NCBI GenBank assembly: GCA_013407085.1
Contig: JACCGJ010011163.1
Span: forward strand, 32,324 to 96,323
Length of the DNA stretch: 64,000 nucleotides
Direction: 5' to 3'
Source: Atriophallophorus winterbourni
Taxonomy: Eukaryota; Platyhelminthes; Trematoda; Plagiorchiida; Microphallidae
Shown piece after piece: positions 55,601 through 64,000 of this stretch. A program made the translations under genes and the position numbers. The notes below the pieces were generated by a model. The model did not search any database, was not told the origin of the DNA, and worked only from the letters and a program-made list of their open reading frames with translations. Each line of letters starts with the position of its first letter. The first letter of the stretch is position 1.

Positions 55601-58600
55601 TGGATGGAAACCGAATTCTATGCATCGGCCTTCATGGCGCCCGAATAACCCCTTAGCTCAAAGGGCCACGTATGTACGTATACACTAATTACCGTAGCAC
55701 ATTGACGTCCAATCTCACCTCTCGTGAACCATAATTAGTTCATGCGCAACGAAACATGAGAAAAAGAACAAAGAAGAAAGCGAGATACATCAGGATCGTT
55801 TGAGGCACTGCCAGGCGACACAACAGCACAATATTGAGAAAAAAGTATCCACAAAACAAAAAATGATTACTCGCGAGTGCAACCCAAACATACCGAGAGT
55901 TGAGACGACAGTGGAAACAGAAGGTTGCTTCGGCTCAGACAACAGATGTCTCACTTTGGTCAAACGTTGTTCATACGACTTGTAAGCTTCATGCCATTTA
56001 GGTTCCTTCATATTAACAAACGAACAGCAAACATGAGCGAGGCGTTCCAGCAAAGAGTCGATGAATCTGACCGGATTCAATTGTACATCTTTTTGTTTGG
56101 AGACAATAGACCATAACTGGCGGACAGCGAATGCTTGCAGCAGTGCACCCAGAATGGCTAGTGGATGTGCGTGCGTTAACCGAGTCGTGTCAACAATAAA
56201 ATCCTGACAAAATTGGAACATGCAAACAGGTTAATACGAGGAAACCCTGGAAGTTTAAATGGAAAAACAATTATTTACGACAAATAACTCGGGGATTTCA
56301 TAGCTACCTTGGTATGTAGAACAAACTTTGCGAAACTTTCTGCGCAAATTCGAGAGCAAAACAAAATAATACGTGTTAGTGAAGCGAAACCAGGTTGGAT
56401 GGCACCACAAATAACTTGAGAATATTTATGGTCATCCCGCTTCTGTTTGAGGTGGCTGCCGAAACACGTCCAGACAGCAATTCACCACATGAATGTACAC
56501 TTGACATAAATGTGCAATAGTGTAGCAATTCTGTACTGCGCAAATACCACGGTGCTAAATTGATCTGCTACAGGCATTGAGCTGCACGTATGAATACGCC
56601 GAAATCTAGTTAACAACATCATTATCCTATACACGCGCCTAGGCAACCTGACAACACCTTAGCTTACGCGCAGTCTATGACTAAGCGACACTCCAAATGG
56701 CTCTCGGTTAATGGCTTCTTACAATCTTACGGATGCAAACCGCAAGTTCATGATTATCTCATACACCACATCGTCTCTCATAAATATGGAGGCACACAGG
56801 GCAGTTAAAACCTCTCCAAAAAGGATGTAAAATACTCGATCGATTGGCGGCGTTTGCATGGTGAGCAATCAAAAGCAGCACCTGCTCTTCTCTAGCTAGA
56901 AGATGATGCTTCACATTATAGTTGGAAATTGAGCAGTCAAGAACGATTCTTCCCAACTTCCAATAACTACATCCAAAGCATTCAAACCTAGTTTACAAAC
57001 GATATATGTGTATGTATGGTATAGTATGAAAGCACAAGCCTGATCCAGGAAAAGTGCCGCACAGTAAAAGACTGTATGTATGTATGTATGTATGCACGCA
57101 TCAATCAACGCACATAGTAAGATGTGCATATTCTACAACGTCAAAGATGTACAGCTTTATAGTTAAGAGAAGTGAAGATTTGCGGCTTCAGCCGTCACGA
57201 AACTCTGAGTAAAAAGGGCAGAATCCGATGGTTAATAGTTAAAGTCTGATGGCTCGATACAGCTACGAATGCAGATTTGTGGAGATGATAAACTAGAAAC
57301 CAGTTAAATCGGAAATCCCGGTAGAAAATAGTTTCCGAGAATCGATGTCAGCATCGACAACGGGAGAAGACAAATAGCTAGACAGTGTTAGAGCTATTCA
57401 CAACTTGCCGGGAAAAACCAAATTAGAAAAAACCCACTAACCTGAATATTAAAATGCAGTTTTGTTCGATGCACGGTTGGGAAGGCGTGTGTCGTATCGT
57501 GGTTAATAATTTGCCAACAATACACAGACTAAATAGTTATACGCAACAGATAGATACGAAAACACGGCTGCCACAACATTAAAATGCTAAAATGAATTCA
57601 AATTTGCTAATTCACACACTTTTATTATTGTGGTTACTTTACTTTTACTTTACTTTTGTGCGGCTGGCTCCACGGGTGGATTAGCCGGCTTCATTGATGT
57701 CTCGGATCGCACCAGCCCACGCACGTCGATCGGGAGCGAGATCGTTGCAGATCGTGATCCAGTCTCGTTCCCACCTGCGAACTCCGTAGACGGTACGCAG
57801 ACCCAGGGTGTCTACATCCTCTTTCACAGTTGACAGCCAGGTTTTCACTTGACCACCTTGCCGCCGACGCCAGGTGCGAACGGGTTTGGGGTCGAGGACG
57901 AGTTTTAGAAGTGCTGTGTCTGTCTTTCGGAGGACGTGGCCAAACCATTGCAGCCTTCGCCGTTGTATGTGGGCGGAAAGTGGAGATAGTCCGCTGCAAC
58001 GCTCTCGTACGGCTGCGTTAGATACTCGGTCAGTATATCGGATGCCCAAGATTACCCTAAGGCACCAATGGTCGAACACTTCTAATGTGCGTACATCCTG
58101 TGACCTTAAAGGCCACGTCTCGCATCCATAAAGCAGTACAGGGCGGATCGCTGCTTGATAAACACGCGTCTTAGTTTTTAGGCTGATCCCCGGCTTGCGC
58201 CAAAGGGTGCCCTTCAACTGCAAAAACGCATTACGAGCACGATCGACCCTTAACTTCACTTCATCTTTCGCCTGACCATTGGGCAATATACTTGAGCCGA
58301 GGTATTTGAAGACTGGAACGTATTCAATCGGACAACCCTGGACGCGAAGTGGCTGGATGCCTGGTGTGTCGGTATAAAAAAATGCCTTGGTCTTAGCCGC
58401 ATTTATCTCAAGACCAACTTTCGCGGCAGTGGCACTAATGCGGTCTAAAACGCTTTGCAGCATTTCGGTATTGTCGCCCAGAACGACTATATCGTCAACG
58501 TAGTCAAGGTCGGAAATCCATAGATCCGTTGAAATTTGCACCCCTTGATAGTCTGTTAACGCCTGGTTCATTATCCAGTCTACGACATAGTTAAACATAA

Positions 58601-60808
58601 CCGGCGATAGCGGGCAACCTTGCCTGACTCCTGTGTGCAAGTTAAATTCACGCGATTCTTCACCGTAGACACGAAACCGTGCCCGTGTAGAGCTGTAATA
58701 GGCTCTGATTAGGTTGACGAGCTTTAATGGAACCCCATCCGCTAGCATGATGTCCCATAAACAACAACGGTCTACGGAGTCGAAGGCGGCGCGGAAGTCA
58801 ATAAAGCAAGCTATCGTTTGCTGTTGATACCGTGCACGGTGCTCGAGGATCCTGCGCAAAGTAAATATTTGATCTACGCAACCCATCCCAGGGCGAAATC
58901 CACCTTGGTTAACTCTGGTGCGCAGATTTCTTTCGGCGGAGAACCGAGTAGCGGTCTTAAGTCTGGACCACTGTTGTTCGACTGATGCATCACTCCCATC
59001 CAACCGCTCAGCGATATCGTCAATGAGCTTCTTACGTTGGGTCGGGTTTCCTAAGGCTTCCAAGTTTAAGCGCTTCCTAGGAGTTTTCCTTTGGCGGTTT
59101 AGCAGGCGAATTCGGAGCTTTGCGCGAATAAGTGTGTGATCGGTGCCTGCTGCGTTCCCTGTTTCGGCTCCACGATAGGACCCACAGTCGAGCACCGAAG
59201 ACATCCAACGTGCGCGAATTAGAACATAATCGATCTGGTTCGCCGTTCTACCATCGTTCGAGTACCATGTGACCAAGTGTTTTTTAGGGTGCTGGAATTT
59301 AGTGTTACAGACGCATAGGTGATTGTAATAGGCCGCAAACTCGATCAGTCGATCGCCATTCGCGCAGCGCTGCCCTCGGCCAAATTTTCCCAGGATTCGG
59401 TTTGTTGCGGAATCTGCTGATCCTGTACGAGCGTTCCAGTCACCAGCCACAACCAGTACGTCGTTTCCAGCAACTCTATCGACTACGAATTGAAGTTGGT
59501 TATAAAAAATCGTCTTTTGTAGTTTGGTCGGCTGATAGGGTTGGGGCATACACCGAAACGACTGTATATATTCAAAGGGTGACCCCTCAGGGGACCACCG
59601 CAATTCTCGGGGTACAGGCATCCATGACATGAGTGCTTGTTTAGCATGGTCGCTGAGCGCTGTCGCTACTCCATGCTGACCAGATCCATCCTCGGCCCAC
59701 TATAAAAAAGCCAATAAGTACGATCGACTCCTGGGACCTGGTTGCTTAACGTTTTATGCTAGTTAGTTGGCGCATTGAGAAAAGCTTTACACAGCGCGAC
59801 GCCAATCATGCTATTACAGAGTACCAGACTTTAAGTTCCATGTCAGTTTGCTTGTCCCCCTCAGGGTAGCTACGCTATCCTATCAAAGCCATCATTTTAA
59901 CACAATTTAGTCTGGATTGCAAAAAGCACTGTTACATGCGCATAATAATCATAATGAACCTAGGACATTTGCAACAGAGCGATTCAATCACACATATGAT
60001 CATCCTCTCAACAAACATGTTCAAATTTATCCACCTAGCTCAACTAAGAAACAAAAAATTGGACCATGGTTTAGTTAGATGACAAGGTCTGATTTCGTGG
60101 AGCCAGATCGAGCCCATATGGAACCTCAGGTAACTGGGAAGAAAAAGTGGAATACATAAGAAAACATCACAAAATATTGTGATCCCGAAAAACGTCTATT
60201 GGTTCTCACGAAATTTCGATATGAAATTGAATTGAATCAGACGATTTTATAAATTTCGAAATTGCTTTTACTCATTTCTGCGTACCTCAAAATTTCTATC
60301 GGACATATTCATGGCATAAAGCGTGGCCGGAGAAGCACGCATGGCGCCACCGTTGCCAAACGATCCTGTTCCATTAAACTGTTTCGCTGCATAGACAAAT
60401 GGGTTCTTGTATTGATTCGCTTGCATTTCACGAAAAATAACAGGAATGCTTCCACCGTAATAACGATGTGCTCCATCCTTGAAAAAATTTGTGGCAAATC
60501 TGAAATTATGCCTGGTTAGTGAGGAATTCCGACTCACTCGCAAGCTAAATCCTCTGGGGAAAATCCAGACATTCTCCGCAATGAGCGTAATGTACCCAGT
60601 CCCATCTGAGTGTCATCCGTGTAAATTAGTTGACTAGAGACTAACGGCAATTGAATTGATAAAAAAGATTACCGTTATTTTTGGTATCATTCAACAATTT
60701 GATAGGCACATCGGGAGTTACGACAGGGCGATCCTCATATACATAACCGTAACAATCGCCGAGCAAGCCACCGTAAAGTACACCACGACAGAAGCTTTTG
60801 AAATCCAT
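52468..60808 (-). CDS. ADPRS: ADP-ribosylhydrolase ARH3-like, six exons
   Basis: ARH3 removes serine-linked ADP-ribose from proteins and degrades poly(ADP-ribose), using two Mg ions. Exons: 60808-60673, 60640-60538, 60499-60286, 56203-55894, 52851-52763, 52686-52468. All phases fit; 1071 nt gives 356 aa, close to the 363 aa of human ARH3. Metal-site motifs are present: GDCYGYVYE (E25), YTDDT (T53-D54-D55) and SGDTDT (D300, D302, T303). Other family blocks are QFNGTGSFGNGGAMR, RLTHAHP with GALLQAFAV, and SVPTALYAFL. No disabling change is seen. In the last block SGDTDT replaces the usual GGDTDT. Introns 1 and 2 are only 32 and 38 bp; intron 3 (4.1 kb) holds an RTE copy in the same orientation. 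Confidence 0.92.
52763..52851 (-). CDS. ADPRS: ARH3-like exon 5
   Basis: 89 bp; joins exon 4 to read LGNDLKAINSVPTALYAFL, the conserved ARH3 block. Acceptor cccttgtag, donor gtgagt. Confidence 0.9.
53441..54212 (-). mobile_element. G repeat interrupted by a P repeat
   Basis: 53441-53836 and 54063-54212 together form a G unit colinear with 33.84-34.35 kb (split inside ctcctgttggtagaagcag). The left part holds caccactcggcgtttgttcg and the right part gggctcggggagccactcg. Lies in ARH3 intron 4. The intron stretch 52860-53440 is otherwise unassigned. Confidence 0.75.
53837..54062 (+). mobile_element. P repeat nested in a G repeat
   Basis: Starts gcacggatgtgcaatcgtgc, then gctaaattgattggcc, gctggagtctcactacc, ctgtctaggcctgggaaac, and ends cttgtgcttccataccatac. 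Flanked by cctgtt at 53831-53836 and again just before ggtagaagc, a probable short TSD. The end with the ATAC-like repeat is the 3' end. Confidence 0.72.
54440..54705 (-). repeat. P repeat with (ATAC)n tail
   Basis: Begins with the tatgtatgtatgtat tandem, gaaagcacaagcctgatcca, ggcaaagtgccgcacagtca through gattgcaatccgtgca. Nearly complete. Confidence 0.75.
54710..55500 (-). pseudogene. CR1 3' fragment, decayed
   Basis: Shares the text of 45.0-45.6 and 39.8-40.4 kb: caagttatccg, aaaacagacacgg, gattcgccagtagaag, ggtttgttttacatgttcaa. Frames destroyed. 55500-55890 otherwise unassigned. Confidence 0.5.
55894..56203 (-). CDS. ADPRS: ARH3-like exon 4
   Basis: Encodes RLTHAHPLAILGALLQAFAV and a helical stretch ending VVSTLG. 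Acceptor ttttgtcag, donor gtatgt, phase 1. The reading frame runs past the donor into intron, so the ORF appears longer than the exon. Confidence 0.88.
56505..57085. repeat. Two P repeat copies in opposite orientation
   Basis: 56505-56700 (gtgctaaattgatctgc ... gcgcagtctatgactaagc) and 57003-57085 (gtatgtatggtatagtatg, aaagcacaagcctgatcca). Both lie in ARH3 intron 3. Sequence to 57630 is otherwise unassigned. Confidence 0.6.
57635..59742 (-). mobile_element. RTE-like LINE copy B, internally deleted, in ARH3 intron 3
   Basis: Nearly identical to copy A from the 3' tail (actttacttttactttactt) to the endonuclease, but missing the segment equivalent to 2975-3702 of copy A, joined at a GA dinucleotide present on both sides. 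5'-truncated at about 59742 inside the endonuclease. Same orientation as the ARH3 transcript. Motif C reads YVDD instead of YADD. Confidence 0.92.
57681..59630 (-). pseudogene. RTE copy B: endonuclease/RT fusion frame
   Basis: 649 codons open from the endonuclease (VVAGDWNARTG, TWYSNDGRTANQIDY) through the deletion junction (RLKTAT/RFSAERNLRTR) into RT motif A (FIDFRAAFDSVDR), B (GVRQGCPLSP), C (LDYVDDIVVL) and the full C-terminus (RRRLQWFGHVLRKTDTALL). It lacks the RT N-terminal fingers. The first ~40 codons are frameshifted endonuclease. Confidence 0.92.
59745..60285. other. ARH3 intron 3, proximal part
   Basis: AT-rich, nothing recognised. Confidence 0.5.
60286..60499 (-). CDS. ADPRS: ARH3-like exon 3
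   Basis: Encodes FATNFFKD then the substrate-cleft glycine loop TGSFGNGGAMR. The upstream intron is 60537-60500, 38 bp. Donor gtacg; phase 0. Confidence 0.92.
60538..60640 (-). CDS. ADPRS: ARH3-like exon 2
   Basis: Carries LIYTDDTQM, the paired-Asp metal-binding motif, and SPEDLACE. The upstream intron is 60672-60641, 32 bp, gt...ag. Donor gtgagt. Confidence 0.9.
60673..60808 (-). CDS. ADPRS: ARH3-like exon 1
   Basis: Starts at ATG 60808 (MDFKSFCRGVLYGG) and contains LLGDCYGYVYE, whose Glu25 corresponds to the metal-linked Glu of ARH3. Donor gtaatc. No mitochondrial targeting extension is visible before the fold. Confidence 0.85.
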
Positions 60809-61020
60809 GAAAATGATGGACCTGTTTGCAAAGGCAGTCTGATTTAAAGACAGGGTAACATGTTAGTAACGATATTAAATACAAAATGATCAATTGAAAA
60901 TCCCGGAATGCATTGTAAACGCAATGGAAGTTGATCACCAAGAAAGTTCGGCAAGCATTTATAAGCAGCAACGCTTCTCACTCGGAAACATATTCTGGAC
61001 ATTGTATACCAGGAGAGGCG
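60809..61020 (-). promoter_or_regulatory. Upstream region of ARH3-like gene
   Basis: About 200 bp between the ATG and a GC-rich repeat. No TATA box at a convincing position is seen; the transcription start cannot be placed, and trans-splicing is possible in flatworms. Confidence 0.2.
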
Positions 61021-61275
61021 TATGAATCCGCAAGGATCACCGGCTCGACTGGTTTGGGATGATGTCGGGAGTCCCTGCTTGGTCTCTACCTCGCGAATGG
61101 CTTGTGAACTGTATCTACAGTATCCGGCCCCGATAGGTGCGATCCTTAATCTCGCTCCGCTGCCTTGCGGGTTAGGCTTTCGGGCCAAAGGCTTGAGGTG
61201 GGAGTCCTCAAGATCAACTCCTCTACTTCGGCCTGGGCAACCGGGTAGTATCACGCCCACACCCAAGGGTGGCAC
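61021..61275 (+). repeat. GC-rich repeat related to G module 2
   Basis: caccggctcgactggtttgg, ctccgctgccttgcgggtt, aggcttgaggtgggagtcct, ctcctctacttcggcctggg, gggtagtatcacgcc; matches 43.3-43.8 kb. It lies directly 5' of the ARH3 gene. Confidence 0.6.
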
Positions 61276-61301
61276 TTTTTCATTTTTAAATGATTGTGTA
61301 A

Positions 61302-61302
<1 letters not shown>

Positions 61303-61344
<42 letters not shown>

Positions 61345-61352
61345 TATATAAT
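61303..61352. repeat. (AT)n microsatellite
   Basis: atatat runs broken by single aa steps. Confidence 0.85.
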
Positions 61353-61384
61353 ATAAAGATGAAGATCTCTGTCTAGTGCTTTAC

Positions 61385-61556
61385 ATAGTTCTAGTGATTT
61401 CAGGAAATATCTTGTCCACAAGCTGCTTGAATGGTTTCAGAGTTCGCTGCAATAACCAAAACTGGAAGAGCATTCCACAAGTTGACAACTTTTGTTGAGT
61501 GGGAATCCTCGTGGTAGGCGGTGTCTAGCGCGTTTAAATTTTGAGAACATAGATGG
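61385..61556 (-). pseudogene. CR1 C-terminal fragment
   Basis: STKVVNLWNALPVLVIAANSET on the minus strand, the LWN-x-LP block of CR1 C-termini, truncated at a P repeat. Confidence 0.65.
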
Positions 61557-61790
61557 TATGAAAGCACAAGCCTGATCCAGGCAAAGTGCCGCACAGTCAG
61601 AGACTGGACGTGGGCTAACATACTGTCAGGTTGCCCAAGCCTAGACAGATATGAACAGGAAATGGTAGTGAGACTCCAGCCTGTTTCAGCATGCAGGCAC
61701 TAACTCTGGCCAATCAATTTAGCACGGTGTTCGCCGCACAGCACAAAGTACTGCAAGATTGCACATCCGTGCAGCGACAGTATCAACCTA
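61557..61790 (-). repeat. P repeat, near complete
   Basis: aagcacaagcctgatccagg ... gagactccagcctgtttcag ... ccaatcaatttagcacgg ... agattgcacatccgtgcag. No long ATAC tail here. Confidence 0.72.
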
Positions 61791-62087
61791 TGAATGGTAG
61801 GAGACTGTTATGGCAGAGAAAGATTTCGACGTAGGCTTCCCGCGACTATACTGGGTATAAGTGCGGACTAAGCCGAAGCAACTTGCTACGACTAATACTT
61901 TCGGGACTGCAGCACTTAAACTTGATGTTGGTATTTGAATGTCAACATCTTTTCAACGCTTGTAACGCAAGCCGATATCTCATGTTATAACTGTTCAACA
62001 AAAACAGCCACAATTGCAAACCGAACTTAGTAATGCCCGGGTTCGAAGAATCAAAGTGTTGTGCGATTTTAGCGTGTCTAATTTTGA

Positions 62088-62197
62088 GTATGTATGTATG
62101 TATGAAAGCACAAGCCTGATCCAGGCAAAGTGCCGTACAATCAGAGACTGCACGTGGGCTGAGATACTGTCAGGTTGCCCAGGCCTAGACAGACAGA
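62088..62197 (-). repeat. P repeat, tail half
   Basis: gtatgtatgtatgaaagcac, ggcaaagtgccgtacaatca, gcccaggcctagacagac. It joins directly to CR1 sequence at 62198. Confidence 0.65.
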
Positions 62198-62470
62198 CAG
62201 TTATAGCTGTAACTGAGACAAGGTTAACACCGTCCGTTACAGATGCCGAAATCTTGCTTGATGGTATGACTGTCATTAGAAAAGATCGTCCCACCAAGGG
62301 TGGTGGAGTTCTCCTCTACCATAATTCTTTGCTCCACTGTACAGAAATGTCTCATATTCATCTACAAACCATAGATTCGCTTAATTGCCGTCTGCAGCTC
62401 AAAACAGAGACTCTGCTTTACTGGCTGTAATCTACGGTCCACCAAATGCCCAACCTGTTGTTGATATCTG
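62198..62470 (+). pseudogene. CR1 endonuclease fragment
   Basis: VIAVTETRLTPSV (Glu motif), RPTKGGGVLLYHNSLLHC, then LAVIYGPPN after a frameshift. Truncated at both ends. 62471-63290 has only unassigned sequence, including an open minus frame at 62582-62989 rich in Ser/Arg with no known domain. Confidence 0.75.
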
Positions 62471-63294
62471 TATACTATTCTCTTTGCGGTTCGCCTTATC
62501 AATGAAGCACAGTCAAATCTAATTTTGAGTGGTTGTTATCCACACAAAATCCAAAAGACATAATATATAAGAAGCTACCAGTTATCGAGAAATTCCGGAA
62601 AGTGGACTAGTAGAATGGTTACAAACGTTTCTGTGTGTGGCGAGGCAGTAAATCTTTAGAACGTTCAGGTTTAAAGGTCTAGTATAAAGCATTTGCAAAA
62701 CAGATAGGAAAGCTCTTAGCATTGACCCCACGAGTTGGGAAGAACGTGTTCTTGACTGATCACTTGAAGGCTTCATGCTGGGAAGCAGATTCAGCTCTTG
62801 GCTGCTGGACGTAGATCTCGCTGCCGGGGTGCAACTGACACTGATAGATCGAGTACCGCCCATCGCTTTGAGCGCTGCAGGAGAGCATAGATACAGGACC
62901 TTGAGCCTTCTACGAAGAGGAAGCATTCGCGTAGATAAGCGAAATTGCTTCCTAATAATATCTGACGAGTAGGCAGAACGTTGTATCACATACGGCGATA
63001 ACTAAGCAACATGAGGCTGAGCTATCTCCACAATCATTGTACTCTTTTAGTTTATGCTGGTCGCGTCAGTGGAAAGGTTTATGGCAGACCATATTCCAAA
63101 ACTGGTCTCACCTAAGTGGAAAAAAGGATGAAAAACATATGACGCGTAATCACCGACAAATATGGACTAATTGTTCATCAGGCGCGGATCGTAGCACCAG
63201 CATTCTGTTTCTGTCCTACTTGGTTTTAAGTGAAAAATCCAGTTTTATCCAGATCACATTCATTCTCAACTAACTTAATTCAATGACCAGCAAT

Positions 63295-63425
63295 TAAAAT
63301 ACGTGCCAAACAAACGCCGAGTGGTGCTGGGGACGCCGCTTTGTACCAAAATTACCAAGACTTTTCATGGAAGCCGACTCATCCTCCAGGAGGAGATAGT
63401 CGCACAAAAGTAAAAGTAAACTAAG
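63295..63425 (+). repeat. G repeat 3' end, plus sense
   Basis: caaacgccgagtggtgctgg, gaagccgactcatcctccag, gatagtcgcacaaaagtaaa with an aaagt-type tail. Shows the RTE-like tail particularly clearly. Confidence 0.7.
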
Positions 63426-63464
63426 GATGGGTTGCGTCGAAATGGCATAACTGAACATTTGTAG

Positions 63465-64000
63465 GGACGGCGCGATTCCAGTGAAAATCATCGGGGTATC
63501 AGTCTCATTTCAGTTGCTCCTAAAATACTGGCGTCCATTCTGCTTCACCGATTGAGTATCAAACGGGAAAAGCAAATCCGTGAGGAGCAAACTGGGTTTG
63601 GTGCCGGCCGAGGGTACATAGATCAAATTTTCACACTCCGTCAGTTACTGGAGCAACGCCACACTTTTCGTAAACCAACTATCGTGGTATTCCTTGACAT
63701 CCGAGCGGCATTCGATTCAATCGATCGTGAAAGTCTTTGGAACTGTCTACTGAGACATGGAGTGCCCGCGAAGTATTTTTGGATCTTGAAAGCATTATAT
63801 TGCCAAACTTCAAGCAGGGTTCGGGCGTATGGACAATTGTCGTCCTCGTTCAATATCTCCAGCGGGGTGCGGCAGGGCTGCCCTATCTCGCCGTTCCTTT
63901 TTAACTTCGCGATCGACGATGTCCTGAGAAAAGCTTTAGCTGGTCTGGTGGGCTCAGGTGTTGAACTTCTGCCGGGTGAGCGAGCGACCGATCTAGAGTA
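63465..64000 (+). CDS. RTE-like reverse transcriptase, open to window edge
   Basis: Uninterrupted frame on the plus strand with no start in view: NHRGISLISVAPKILASILL, EEQTGFGAGRGYIDQIFTLR, VVFLDIRAAFDSIDRESLW (motif A), GVRQGCPISPFLFNFAIDD (motif B). Motif C would lie beyond 64000. Only distantly similar to copies A and B, so a different RTE family. Upstream TAG at 63462 and the adjoining G repeat mark a 5' truncation. Confidence 0.88.

Noticed and set aside
57830..59139. Several plus-strand frames over RTE copy B
   Set aside because: Shadows of the minus-strand EN/RT coding frame.
1..64000. CRISPR arrays, bacterial operons or ribosome-binding sites
   Set aside because: The content is eukaryotic throughout: spliced genes and LINE, SINE and PLE repeats. 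No regular spacer array is seen.

Overview
The window looks like nuclear DNA of a flatworm, most likely a digenean trematode. The evidence is two spliced animal genes with a mix of very short (32 and 38 bp) and multi-kilobase introns, dense 5'-truncated CR1-like and RTE-like LINEs, Penelope-like (PLE) remnants, and many hammerhead-ribozyme-like motifs inside short repeats. The phylum is an inference; no species can be named from the sequence alone.

Two host genes can be reconstructed, both on the minus strand. (1) An otopetrin (proton channel) gene runs from 49052 down to 18267 in seven phase-compatible exons (49052-48856, 43082-42944, 40890-40767, 34671-34514, 27566-27356, 22116-21691, 19096-18267). 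It predicts 694 residues and 12 membrane segments. (2) An ARH3-type ADP-ribosylhydrolase gene runs from 60808 down to 52468 in six exons (60808-60673, 60640-60538, 60499-60286, 56203-55894, 52851-52763, 52686-52468). It predicts 356 residues with all the metal-binding motifs.

The rest is mobile DNA. 0-5.3 kb: P repeats, a nearly complete but frameshifted RTE LINE, and a PLE endonuclease tail followed by its terminal repeat. 5.4-18 kb: PLE terminal repeats with hammerhead-like cores, CR1 fragments in both orientations, a foldback, hammerhead-type SINE-like copies and two tRNA-like SINEs. 18-49 kb: otopetrin exons separated by introns that hold a long CR1 (28.65-33 kb), G repeats, CR1 3' ends and hammerhead repeats. 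49-61 kb: the ARH3 gene, whose third intron carries a second RTE copy with an internal deletion. 61-64 kb: P repeats, a CR1 endonuclease fragment and an RTE reverse transcriptase open to the window edge.

The most interesting layer is the non-autonomous one. Family H is 150-180 bp with TSDs up to 13 bp; some members carry a hammerhead-like motif, and one is cleanly inserted in a CR1 ORF. A second short repeat carries a canonical hammerhead core. PLE-type terminal repeats carry a third version. Family G has both ends resembling the RTE LINE but lacks its ORFs. Family P is a very abundant (ATAC)n-tailed repeat, one copy of which sits inside a G copy. Together they show several rounds of nested insertion.
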